Shown here: positions 1 through 6,504 of the stretch, piece by piece
Position numbering within the stretch: position 1 is the stretch's first letter
Layout: each line of letters begins with the position of its first letter
NCBI GenBank assembly: GCA_050261495.1
Contig: JBLNDI010000122.1
Location: 1 to 12,395, forward strand
Reading direction: 5' to 3'
Length of the DNA stretch: 12,395 bases
From: JBMNKL01 sp050261495
GTDB taxonomy: Bacteria > Bacillota > Clostridia > Acetivibrionales > DTU013
Notes under the pieces: model-generated
Database searches by the model: none
What the model was told of the DNA's origin: nothing
Seen by the model: only the letters and a program-made list of their open reading frames with translations
Translations under genes and position numbers: made by a program

Positions 1-2
1 CA

Positions 3-1121
3 AAAGATATATATGTCAAGCTTGATGAACTGGTGCAGTGCGTCGAGCAATCCAGCAACCTTATCCACAGCGTGTCATTCGGCGAAAATGATTTCCGTGA
101 CAGAAAACCCTCATTTGCAGGCATATTGATTGATGATGGAAGCATCGCGGCGGTAAACCTGGGAAATTGCAGGATATACAAGCTCGAAGGCGACACTTTC
201 AAATTGCTGGTCAACGATTACAAAAGAGCGGAGCGGCTGCTGAAAATGGGCATTATCAGCAAGGAACAGGCTGAGATGCTTTCAAGCCGGCAGAAATCTT
301 CGCTTGAAGAAGGGAAACTGACGGTTAAAAAGTCCGATGTGAATATTCTCAAGGAAGGTGTTACTTATCTTATTTGCAGCAGCGGTATTGTCGAGGCTGT
401 AAATGAGGACAGGATTTACGACATCCTGGCTTCCGGCTGCGACCCGGATGAAACGGCAAACAGGCTTGTAATGGAAGCTGTCGAAAGCGAAGCGGAAAAC
501 TGCATGACTGCCTTGGTTATCAGGACGGAGGCTGCCGAGGAGGACCAGATACAAGTGCCGGCTGTCAGGCCTATGCGTTACAAGCCTGCGGCTGCAGGGG
601 TCCCGACAAGGCAGGCCAGGGTGAGCGTTGCCAGGAAAGACAGCAATATCGACGCCGGGAAAATTGTATTCACAGCCATACTGGTATTACTGGCTGCGGC
701 GGTAATATTCGGAGGATACAGGCTTTGGTCCGTGGTTCGCGAACGTGAGGCGAAGGATACGTTAACGGAGCAGGAAGATACGCTTCCGGAAGACGAGGAT
801 TGGACGGATCCCACAATAGACGTGGAATATACGGATGAAACAGATGATGAAACAGACGGCGCCGGTGAAGAAACACCTGCCGAAACCGGAGATACGCCCG
901 GAGATTCGGGCGGTTCAAGCGGCTCGGGCGAAACAGGAGCGGTCCTGATTGGGGATACAGAGATTGAGTATGTCGTAAAAAAAGGCGATATGCTCATGAT
1001 GATTGCAAAGAAGTATTATGGCGATGAAAAATATTACACGCTCATAATGGAGAAGAATAAAATCAGTGATCCCAACCTGATCTATCCTGGGCAAAAGCTG
1101 ATATTGCCCCCGAAAAAATAG
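3..1121 (+). CDS. PP2C-like domain membrane protein with C-terminal LysM (5' truncated)
   Basis: The reading frame is open to the left window edge (first in-frame codon at 3), so the true start lies upstream; the GTG at 33 is probably internal. Residue numbers below count from that GTG. Residues about 25-165 resemble the C-terminal half of a PP2C/SpoIIE-type phosphatase: AGILIDDGSIAAVNLGNCRIY corresponds to the usual 'GDSR.Y' strand, CSSG (115-118) to 'SDG', and ENCMTALVI (155-163) to 'DN.T..VV'. All three acidic signature positions are altered (D to N, D to S, D to E), so catalysis is doubtful. A single membrane span follows (about 211-231), then an acidic Glu/Asp/Thr and Gly/Ser linker (240-305) and a LysM domain (313-359, ending YPGQKLILP). 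The inferred topology is cytoplasmic phosphatase-like domain and peptidoglycan-binding LysM outside. The family assignment of the N-terminal part is less certain than that of LysM. Confidence 0.8.
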   Translation, partial: KDIYVKLDELVQCVEQSSNLIHSVSFGENDFRDRKPSFAGILIDDGSIAAVNLGNCRIYKLEGDTFKLLVNDYKRAERLLKMGIISKEQAEMLSSRQKSSLEEGKLTVKKSDVNILKEGVTYLICSSGIVEAVNEDRIYDILASGCDPDETANRLVMEAVESEAENCMTALVIRTEAAEEDQIQVPAVRPMRYKPAAAGVPTRQARVSVARKDSNIDAGKIVFTAILVLLAAAVIFGGYRLWSVVREREAKDTLTEQEDTLPEDEDWTDPTIDVEYTDETDDETDGAGEETPAETGDTPGDSGGSSGSGETGAVLIGDTEIEYVVKKGDMLMMIAKKYYGDEKYYTLIMEKNKISDPNLIYPGQKLILPPKK

Positions 1122-1129
1122 GTGAAAGG

Positions 1130-1157
1130 AACCGGAGGTTTTATCCCTTCGGTTTTT
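1130..1157 (+). terminator. Intrinsic terminator after the LysM gene
   Basis: A 9-bp stem pairs AACCGGAGG (1130-1138) with CCTTCGGTT (1146-1154), with one G-T wobble and a 7-nt loop. It is followed by TTT, giving TTTTT at the stem end. It starts 8 nt after the LysM gene stop. The last codons of the convergent small gene (1141-1338, minus) lie inside the hairpin, so the same dyad may also slow transcription from the other side, although the T-tract is good only on the plus strand. Confidence 0.65.
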
Positions 1158-1338
1158 GTTCTGCAAGCTTTTTTTCCAGCGCAGCGCAATTTTTCTTCAT
1201 TATACCGATAGCTGTTTTCTGTGTTTCAAGCTGGCTTTCCGGCACTTGAGCCAACCCTGCCTCGCACTTTTCTATATTCTTTTTATATGCTTCGATTTTT
1301 TTTGCAAGACTCTCACGCATCACATCATTAAGCTCCAT
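1141..1338 (-). CDS. Small coiled-coil protein, 65 aa, function unknown
   Basis: I do not recognise a named family. The product is highly charged (Lys/Glu), with predicted helical heptad character over most of its length (for example LAKKIEAYKKNIEKCEAGL and CAALEKKLAEQ). It has two cysteines (in IEKCEAG and KKNCAALEK), no signal peptide and no membrane span. It is accepted as a gene because a clean Shine-Dalgarno site (AAAGGAG) lies 8-9 nt before the ATG, a plausible sigma-A promoter sits about 50 bp upstream (1391-1419), and the composition is protein-like rather than antisense noise. It converges on the LysM gene, and its stop codon lies within that gene's terminator hairpin. It could be a small soluble cytoplasmic protein; no partner is indicated by context. 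Confidence 0.7.
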   Translation of the reverse strand: MELNDVMRESLAKKIEAYKKNIEKCEAGLAQVPESQLETQKTAIGIMKKNCAALEKKLAEQKPKG

Positions 1339-1390
1339 GCTTATTGCTCCTTTCGAAACCGGGTGCTTACCGGCATATCATCAATTTCTC

Positions 1391-1419
1391 ATGTTAGCCC
1401 GCAAAAAACGTATCATCAA
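1391..1419 (-). promoter_or_regulatory. Candidate sigma-A promoter for the 65-aa gene
   Basis: Read on the minus strand, TTGATG (1414-1419) and TAACAT (1391-1396) are separated by exactly 17 bp, which would start transcription about 45-50 nt before the ATG at 1338. The nine bases TATCATCAA (plus-strand sense) that contain the -35 element occur a second time at 1376-1384. Confidence 0.45.
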
Positions 1420-1605
1420 CCGGTGCACAAGCCGGGCGGGCTGCTTGTATCGCATTCGTTCCGGACAAAATTATTATTCGTTCCCTGGTCTTCGATATCA
1501 AATGGCCTGTTGTCCTCCATTTTATTTCTGATTATTGAATGCGGTGCGGCCCCTGTTGTCAAAGGATGGCCGGTTGCAGGCGGCGGCAGGATATCCCGTA
1601 CGGTT
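1420..1605. other. Spacer with no recognisable gene
   Basis: Between the small minus-strand gene's promoter and the methyltransferase promoter region I see no ORF with a ribosome binding site, no RNA motif I recognise and no mobile element. Short open frames cross it on the plus strand but start without a Shine-Dalgarno site and have non-protein-like composition. Confidence 0.5.
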
Positions 1606-1636
1606 TTGTTTTTTTGTTTAAGAGCAATACTATAAT
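1606..1636 (+). promoter_or_regulatory. Weak candidate promoter upstream of the methyltransferase
   Basis: A perfect TATAAT (1631-1636) follows TTGTTT (1606-1611) with a 19-bp gap, longer than ideal. It would give a ~190-nt leader that spans the tandem repeat at 1651-1749. The -10 box is good; the -35 box and spacing are poor. Confidence 0.3.
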
Positions 1637-1650
1637 GGTATTTACTAAAT

Positions 1651-1749
1651 AAAGCATAAGTGAAAGGGGAAAAGGTGACGGGACCGGGCAGGGCTGAGAT
1701 AAAGCACTAGTGAAAGGATATAGAGATGACGGAACAGGGTAGGACCGAG
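1651..1749. repeat. Two imperfect ~50-bp tandem repeats
   Basis: Unit 1 (1651-1700) begins AAAGCATAAGTGAAAGG and unit 2 (1701-1749) begins AAAGCACTAGTGAAAGG. The later parts (GTGACGGGACCGGGCAGGG and ATGACGGAACAGGGTAGG) align with one single-base gap. By eye roughly three quarters of positions agree. The repeat does not encode protein in any convincing frame. It lies in the likely leader of the methyltransferase gene. Confidence 0.6.
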
Positions 1750-1834
1750 GCATGGAAATACCGCAATAATGGGTGTTTTGACGGGTATTTTTAAGTAAGA
1801 ATCACTTTAATCAACATGACAAGGAGCATGAGAC

Positions 1835-2572
1835 ATGGGTTTTTATGAACAGATAGCGCCTTATTACGACTATATATTTCCCGCAAGGGAGGAACAACTG
1901 GAATGCATAAAACGACTGGCTGGGCGTCCGCCTAAAAAAATCCTGGATGTTGCCTGCGGAACCGGCGTATATTCAATCAGCTTGGCACAGCAGGGATACG
2001 ATGTCTGGGCGACGGATATCGATGCCGAAATGGTACGTCAGGTCAGGCGGAAGGCGATGGAGAATAAGGTTGCCGTGAATGCATTTGTTTCAGACATGCG
2101 GTACCTGGATCAGCATATCAGCGAACTGTTTGATTGCGTAATGTGTATCGGGAATTCAATTGTGCACCTCGAAAATGTTGATTCCATATTGGCTGCGGTG
2201 ATTCAAATGAAGAACCGCCTTACTACTTCAGGGAAACTGCTGCTGCAAATTGTCAATTATGACCGTGTACTTGCAAAGGGAATCACGTCGCTGCCCACCA
2301 TCCATAACGAGGAGATCAGCCTTGAATTTCGAAGAAATTATACCAGGGATAAGAAAAGGGGCTTGATTTATTTCGATACGGAGCTAATAGTAAAGGAGGG
2401 GGACAAGTCAACCAGGTTTGCAAACCGGGTTGAGCTTCTCCCGTTATTATCCGCATCTTTACAGGAAATATTGGAAAAGGCGGGGTTTGGTTCAATTAGC
2501 TTTTATGGCGGCTTTAGCCGGGAACCATATATACCGGATGATTCTTTCCTGCTGGTGGCGGAAGCGTCTTAA
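1835..2572 (+). CDS. Class I SAM-dependent methyltransferase
   Basis: The 245-residue product has a Rossmann-type methyltransferase fold. Motif I ILDVACGTG (36-44) binds S-adenosylmethionine, an acidic residue ends strand beta-2 in VWATDID (57-63, binds the ribose hydroxyls), SDM (86-88) contacts the adenine, and motif IV is FDCVMCIGNSIVHL (99-112). The stretch LLLQIVNYDRVL (135-146) is typical of small-molecule methyltransferases related to the glycine/sarcosine N-methyltransferase group, but the substrate cannot be deduced. It should be soluble, with no signal or membrane segments. The start is well supported: AAGGAG at 1821-1826 lies 8 nt before the ATG. The gene appears monocistronic: it has its own leader, and a separate promoter follows it at 2608. 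Confidence 0.85.
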   Translation: MGFYEQIAPYYDYIFPAREEQLECIKRLAGRPPKKILDVACGTGVYSISLAQQGYDVWATDIDAEMVRQVRRKAMENKVAVNAFVSDMRYLDQHISELFDCVMCIGNSIVHLENVDSILAAVIQMKNRLTTSGKLLLQIVNYDRVLAKGITSLPTIHNEEISLEFRRNYTRDKKRGLIYFDTELIVKEGDKSTRFANRVELLPLLSASLQEILEKAGFGSISFYGGFSREPYIPDDSFLLVAEAS

Positions 2573-2607
2573 CATGCCCGATATCTCTTAAGCGAATAAA
2601 TATTTTC

Positions 2608-2635
2608 TTGATTTTTTCTTTTTTTGGTATATAAT
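2608..2635 (+). promoter_or_regulatory. Sigma-A promoter of the dnaJ-like/clpB operon
   Basis: TTGATT (2608-2613) and a perfect TATAAT (2630-2635) are 16 bp apart, the gap being T-rich. Transcription would start near 2642, immediately before the CtsR operator, leaving about 200 nt of leader before the first ribosome binding site. Confidence 0.7.
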
Positions 2636-2646
2636 ATATGTATATA

Positions 2647-2663
2647 GGTCAAAGATAGTCAAA
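2647..2663 (+). promoter_or_regulatory. CtsR heat-shock operator
   Basis: GGTCAAA-GAT-AGTCAAA is a direct heptad repeat with a 3-nt spacer. It matches the known CtsR consensus RGTCAAANANRGTCAAA at every defined position. It lies about 5-20 nt downstream of the predicted transcription start, where CtsR binding would block RNA polymerase. CtsR is the class III heat-shock repressor of Firmicutes and typically controls clpB, clpC, clpE and clpP, so its presence upstream of a clpB operon fits well. The ctsR gene itself is not in the window. Confidence 0.9.
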
Positions 2664-2697
2664 GTCAGCAAAAAGCAATGATGCATTAATCAGATAA

Positions 2698-2828
2698 CGG
2701 TGTGCCGGAATTGTGTATCAGAGTAGTATATAAAAGCAATATATTAGGAAACGGTATACCGGACAGTATATAAGAGCGGTATAACAGAACGATAAAACAG
2801 AACGGTATATCAATACGGTATACCGGGG
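2698..2828. repeat. Degenerate 13-bp tandem array, about ten units
   Basis: Units start at 2698, 2711, 2724, 2737, 2752, 2764, 2777, 2790, 2803 and 2816; eight are exactly 13 bp, one is 15 and one is 12. Examples are CGGTGTGCCGGAA (2698), CAGTATATAAGAG (2764), CGGTATAACAGAA (2777), CGATAAAACAGAA (2790) and CGGTATACCGGGG (2816). The working consensus is CGGTATAWCAGAA. Two units (2752 and 2816) contain the perfect 10-bp palindrome CGGTATACCG. The array fills the operon's 5' leader between the CtsR box and the leader ORF, and its last unit runs into the Shine-Dalgarno site. The preceding 14 nt (2684-2697) may be a more decayed unit. Confidence 0.8.
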
Positions 2829-2838
2829 AGGAAAAGTA

Positions 2839-2880
2839 ATGCATAATAAAATTGATCAGCCTTCCGAGGTGGTTTTATGA
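2839..2880 (+). CDS. 13-residue leader peptide overlapping the dnaJ-like start
   Basis: A strong Shine-Dalgarno site GGGGAGG (2825-2831) lies 7 nt before an ATG at 2839. The frame encodes MHNKIDQPSEVVL and stops at TGA 2878-2880, overlapping the ATG of the dnaJ-like gene in the arrangement ATGA. This geometry is typical of translational coupling. The downstream gene also has a site of its own (GAGGTGG, 2866-2872) lying within the leader codons. The peptide is too short for a domain, has no run of identical amino-acid codons that would suggest attenuation, and is not recognised. The ribosome binding site and overlap are direct observations; translation and coupling are inferred. Confidence 0.5.
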   Translation: MHNKIDQPSEVVL

Positions 2881-3830
2881 AATACAGGGACTATTACGAG
2901 ATACTGGGAGTTGACAGGAATGCGTCCCAGGAAGAAATAAAAAAAGCATACAGGAAGCTGGCCAAGAAATACCACCCTGACGCCCATCCCGGCGATAAAG
3001 CCGCCGAGGAGAAATTCAAGGAAATCAACGAGGCTTACGAGGCGCTTGGCGACGAGAAGAAAAGGAAGATATACGACCAATTCGGCCGTGAAGGGCAATT
3101 CTACAACGGGGCGGATTTTGACCCTTCCCGGTACGGTTTCGGCAATAATATCCGGTATGAGTTCAGGCATGGAGACGGCAGCGCATTCAGCGATTTCTTC
3201 AACATGATATTTGGCAGCGGAAGCCCGTTTGGCTCATTTGGCACGGAAGACCTGTTCGGCGGCTTTACCGGAAGGCAGGGCAGGTTTGGCGGAAACGTGC
3301 GGATGAGAGGAGAAGATAGGGAAGCGTTGCTTGAAATCGCCCCCCAGGAAGGGTTTTCGGGAGCGGATAAAAGAATCAGCATCAGGACGCCGTCAGGAGA
3401 AAAGACTATTTCTTTGAAAATACCTGCCGGAATAAAACCGGGGGAAAAGATAAAGCTGGCGGGCCAGGGAGCGCCCGGGATCAACGGGGGCAAAAACGGG
3501 GACCTGTACTTGCGCGTCGAGTTCAAGAAGGATTCGGGTTTTGAACTGAAAGGGCTGGACCTTGAATCACAGGTGGCGCTATACCCGTGGGAGGCCGCGC
3601 TGGGCTCCGAGATCAGGTTCAATTCGCTTGACGGGGCAATCTCGGTTAAAGTCCCTGCCGGCATACAGACCGGGAACTATATCAGGATCGCCGGAAAGGG
3701 CTACAGGGACAGATCTGGCAGGCGGGGCGATTTGTACTTGAAAGTGATGATATATAATCCGGATAGGCTTAGCGAGGCGCAATTGGATTTGTATAAAAAG
3801 CTGGGCAGCATCTCGCCGCGCCACAATTAG
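2877..3830 (+). CDS. DnaJ/CbpA-type J-domain co-chaperone (no zinc finger)
   Basis: The 317-residue protein starts with a canonical J domain (1-70, YYEILGV...) carrying the DnaK-activating HPD motif at 33-35. A Gly/Phe-rich linker follows (about 85-140, including FGSGSPFGSFG), then two C-terminal substrate-binding beta domains (about 145-300) with typical segments LKIPAGIKPGEKIKLAGQG and VKVPAGIQTGNYIRIAGKG. The cysteine-rich zinc-finger domain of true DnaJ is absent, so it is a class B, CbpA-like protein, cytoplasmic, expected to deliver misfolded clients to DnaK and stimulate its ATPase. A stop at 2853 prevents any upstream in-frame start; GAGG at 2866 is 7 nt from the ATG. It is followed by clpB after 75 nt with no terminator, so the two are likely co-transcribed under CtsR control. 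The dedicated pairing suggests a disaggregation role. Confidence 0.92.
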   Translation: MKYRDYYEILGVDRNASQEEIKKAYRKLAKKYHPDAHPGDKAAEEKFKEINEAYEALGDEKKRKIYDQFGREGQFYNGADFDPSRYGFGNNIRYEFRHGDGSAFSDFFNMIFGSGSPFGSFGTEDLFGGFTGRQGRFGGNVRMRGEDREALLEIAPQEGFSGADKRISIRTPSGEKTISLKIPAGIKPGEKIKLAGQGAPGINGGKNGDLYLRVEFKKDSGFELKGLDLESQVALYPWEAALGSEIRFNSLDGAISVKVPAGIQTGNYIRIAGKGYRDRSGRRGDLYLKVMIYNPDRLSEAQLDLYKKLGSISPRHN

Positions 3831-3867
3831 AAAATTGAAAAGGGGAGATACTGAAATATTGCGAATT

Positions 3868-3880
3868 GTTATTGAATAAC
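3868..3880. promoter_or_regulatory. Perfect 13-bp dyad in the dnaJ-like/clpB gap
   Basis: GTTATT-G-AATAAC is a perfect inverted repeat 26 nt before the clpB start. It is AT-rich and too weak to be a terminator (no T-tract follows). It could be chance or a processing or protein site; no known operator matches. Confidence 0.2.
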
Positions 3881-3890
3881 TAGTGACAAA

Positions 3891-3902
3891 AAGGAAGTGA
3901 TC
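3891..3902 (+). promoter_or_regulatory. clpB: Extended Shine-Dalgarno site that decides the clpB start
   Basis: AAGGAAGTGATC differs at one base from AAGGAGGTGATC, the full complement of the 16S rRNA 3' end. The GTG inside it (3897) is in frame with clpB but would be part of the ribosome binding site itself, so the ATG at 3906 is the real start. Confidence 0.75.
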
Positions 3903-3905
3903 TTT

Positions 3906-6503
3906 ATGGATATGGACAAGTTTACGGAGAAAGCGCAGGAAGCGTTGGGAGCCGCGCAAGAAACGGCGCTGCGCATGAAGCACCAGCAGGTTGACGGGGA
4001 ACACCTGCACCTGGCGCTGCTGATGCAGGAAGAAGGCCTTATACCCAGGCTCCTGGGCTTCATGGGTGTAAATACGGGTTTAATGATCGATGATGTTGAA
4101 AAGGAGCTTGCAAAGCAGCCTTCGGTATATGGGCCGGCAGCTTCAAGCCTATATGCCACGAGGCGCTTTAATGAAATACTGCTTCACGCGGGTGATGAAG
4201 CGAAGAAGTTCAAGGATGAGTATGTAGGCGTGGAACACATATACCTGGCCTTGCTGAGGGAGAGGAACACCCCTTCGGAAAAGGTTTTCAGGAGGCATGG
4301 CATAAACCGTGAGAATTTCCTCGCCGCGCTGAGCAAAGTCAGGAGCAACCAGCGCATAACCTCCAGGAACCCGGAGGAGACCTATGAGGCATTGGCAAGG
4401 TTCGGAAGGGACCTGGTGGATATGGCCAGGAAAGGAAAAATTGATCCCGTTATTGGGAGGGATTCCGAGATCAGGCGTGTTATCAGGATACTGTCTAGAA
4501 GGACCAAGAACAACCCGGTGCTGATAGGAGAGCCCGGCGTCGGCAAAACCGCCGTTGTGGAAGGCCTTGCCCAAAGGATTCTTAAGGGTGATGTCCCGGA
4601 AGGGCTGAAGGACAAGACGATCTTCGCGCTGGACATGGGTTCGCTGATAGCCGGCGCCAAGTACCGCGGAGAATTCGAAGAAAGGCTGAAAGCGGTCCTC
4701 AGGGAAGTGGAAAAATCGGAAGGGCGCATCATCCTCTTTATTGACGAACTGCATAATATAGTAGGCGCGGGAAAGGCGGAAGGCGCGATGGACGCCGGCA
4801 ATATATTAAAGCCGATGCTGGCCCGCGGGGAATTGCACTGCATAGGAGCAACCACGCTGGATGAGTACAGGAAATATATCGAGAAGGACGCGGCGCTGGA
4901 GAGAAGGTTCCAGCCTGTCCTGGTCGAACCGCCTGATGTCGAGGACACGATATCTATTTTGCGCGGACTTAAAGAAAGGTTTGAAATACATCATGGCGTC
5001 CGCATCACCGACAGCGCCATCATAGCCTGCGCCGTATTGTCGAACAGGTATATCAGCGACCGCTTCCTGCCGGACAAGGCAATAGACCTTATGGACGAGG
5101 CGGCAGCCATGATAAGGACGGAAATTGACAGCATGCCGGCTGAACTGGACGAAATCAGCAGGAGGATCATGCAACTGGAAATTGAAAGGCAGGCGCTTCT
5201 AAGGGAGACAGACAAGAGTTCGCTGGAAAGGCTGTCGGCGCTGGAAAAGGATATAGCGGCCATGAAAGAGCAGGCCGATATCATGAAAGCGCAGTGGGAA
5301 AGCGAAAAAAACGCGCTGGTCAGGGAAAAGGAACTAAAGCAGCAGATCGAGCAGGTAAAAAGGGATATAGAAGAGGCTGAGCGGAAATATGACCTTAATG
5401 AGCTGGCTATACTGAAACATGGAAGGTTGCCTGAACTGGAAAAGCAATTGCAGGAAGAAAAAAATAAAATCATGAATTCAAACGGGAAAAGGCTCCTGAA
5501 GGAGGAGGTCACGGAAGAGGAGATAGCCGAAATTGTTTCCAAGTGGACCGGCATTCCCGTTGCAAAGCTGGTGGAAAACGAAAGGGATAAGCTTCTTCAC
5601 CTGGAGGAGATACTTCACAAGCGGGTGGTTGGGCAGGATGAAGCCGTTGAAGCCGTGGCAGGCGCAGTCCTGCGGGCGCGCTCGGGACTGAAGGATCCCC
5701 GCAAACCCATAGGGTCGTTCATTTTCCTGGGTCCGACCGGCGTCGGCAAGACCGAGCTTGCAAAAGCATTGTCGGCGGCATTGTTTGACAGCGAAGAGAA
5801 CATGGTACGCATCGATATGTCGGAGTACCAGGAGAAGCATACGGTCGCCAGGCTGATCGGCGCTCCCCCGGGCTACGTGGGCTACGAGGAAGGAGGACAG
5901 CTCACCGAAGCCGTAAGGAGGAAGCCTTACTGCGTTATTTTGTTTGATGAAATTGAGAAGGCTCATCCCGAAGTCTTCAATGTGCTGCTGCAATTGCTTG
6001 ATGACGGCAGGCTTACCGACAGCCAGGGCAGGACGGTCAATTTCAAGGATACCGTCGTTATCATGACGTCAAATATCGGCAGCCGCTTTCTCCTCGAGGA
6101 GCTGAGCGCCGGCGGGGATATCGACGACGAGCTCAAGGAAGCGGTAATGCGGGAACTCAGACGCAGCTTCAGGCCGGAGTTTCTCAACCGCATAGATGAA
6201 ATCGTGATGTTCAAACCGCTGGGGAAAGAGGAAATTGTGCGCATTATCGATCTCGCCCTTGAAGATATCGGAAAGAGGCTTGCGGACAGGCGAATAGAGC
6301 TGGAAGTCACGGACGCCGCGAAAAGCCATATCGCGGATACCGCCTATACCCCGGAATACGGGGCCAGGCCGGTAAAAAGGTTTTTGCAGAAAGAGCTTGA
6401 AACAGAACTTGGGAAACTCATTGTCAAGGGAGATGTCAGCGAAGACAGCCGGGTATTGGTAGACGTCGAAGGAGGTTCTCTTGTGATAAGGCCGGGCGTA
6501 TAA
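3906..6503 (+). CDS. clpB: ATP-dependent disaggregase ClpB
   Basis: This 865-residue Hsp100 protein matches the usual ClpB length. In order: the Clp N-terminal repeat domain (1-145), AAA+ domain 1 with Walker A GEPGVGKT (208-215) and Walker B ILFIDE (276-281), the pore loop near KYRGEFEER (about 250), a long coiled-coil middle domain (about 410-535) that separates ClpB from ClpA and shorter ClpC types, AAA+ domain 2 with Walker A GPTGVGKT (609-616), Walker B VILFDE (677-682), pore loop GYVGYEEGG, and a C-terminal domain with EYGARPVKR. No ClpP-docking loop was recognised. As a hexamer it threads aggregated protein through its pore, working with DnaK and a J-protein, here presumably the product of the preceding gene. 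The start is ATG 3906, giving MDMDKFTEKAQEAL as is typical of the family. It is CtsR-controlled through the upstream promoter. Confidence 0.96.
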   Translation: MDMDKFTEKAQEALGAAQETALRMKHQQVDGEHLHLALLMQEEGLIPRLLGFMGVNTGLMIDDVEKELAKQPSVYGPAASSLYATRRFNEILLHAGDEAKKFKDEYVGVEHIYLALLRERNTPSEKVFRRHGINRENFLAALSKVRSNQRITSRNPEETYEALARFGRDLVDMARKGKIDPVIGRDSEIRRVIRILSRRTKNNPVLIGEPGVGKTAVVEGLAQRILKGDVPEGLKDKTIFALDMGSLIAGAKYRGEFEERLKAVLREVEKSEGRIILFIDELHNIVGAGKAEGAMDAGNILKPMLARGELHCIGATTLDEYRKYIEKDAALERRFQPVLVEPPDVEDTISILRGLKERFEIHHGVRITDSAIIACAVLSNRYISDRFLPDKAIDLMDEAAAMIRTEIDSMPAELDEISRRIMQLEIERQALLRETDKSSLERLSALEKDIAAMKEQADIMKAQWESEKNALVREKELKQQIEQVKRDIEEAERKYDLNELAILKHGRLPELEKQLQEEKNKIMNSNGKRLLKEEVTEEEIAEIVSKWTGIPVAKLVENERDKLLHLEEILHKRVVGQDEAVEAVAGAVLRARSGLKDPRKPIGSFIFLGPTGVGKTELAKALSAALFDSEENMVRIDMSEYQEKHTVARLIGAPPGYVGYEEGGQLTEAVRRKPYCVILFDEIEKAHPEVFNVLLQLLDDGRLTDSQGRTVNFKDTVVIMTSNIGSRFLLEELSAGGDIDDELKEAVMRELRRSFRPEFLNRIDEIVMFKPLGKEEIVRIIDLALEDIGKRLADRRIELEVTDAAKSHIADTAYTPEYGARPVKRFLQKELETELGKLIVKGDVSEDSRVLVDVEGGSLVIRPGV

Positions 6504-6504
6504 T

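Noticed and set aside
1156..1635. 159-residue plus-strand frame overlapping the small coiled-coil gene
   Set aside because: It has no Shine-Dalgarno site, odd Phe/Cys/His-rich composition, and runs antisense to a better supported gene through a terminator.
2698..2828. CRISPR array
   Set aside because: Units are 12-15 bp, contiguous and degenerate, with no unique spacers of constant length and no cas genes.
2640..2880. CIRCE (HrcA) element in the chaperone operon leader
   Set aside because: The TTAGCACTC-N9-GAGTGCTAA inverted repeat is absent; only the CtsR heptad repeat is present.
3897..3905. GTG start for clpB at 3897
   Set aside because: It lies inside the extended Shine-Dalgarno sequence. 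The ATG at 3906 has ideal spacing and yields the family-typical N-terminus.
4149..6329. Several long open frames antisense to clpB (for example 4149-4754, 4382-4948, 4991-5554, 5478-5993)
   Set aside because: They mirror clpB codons, have low-complexity or Ser-rich composition without recognisable domains, and lack ribosome binding sites.
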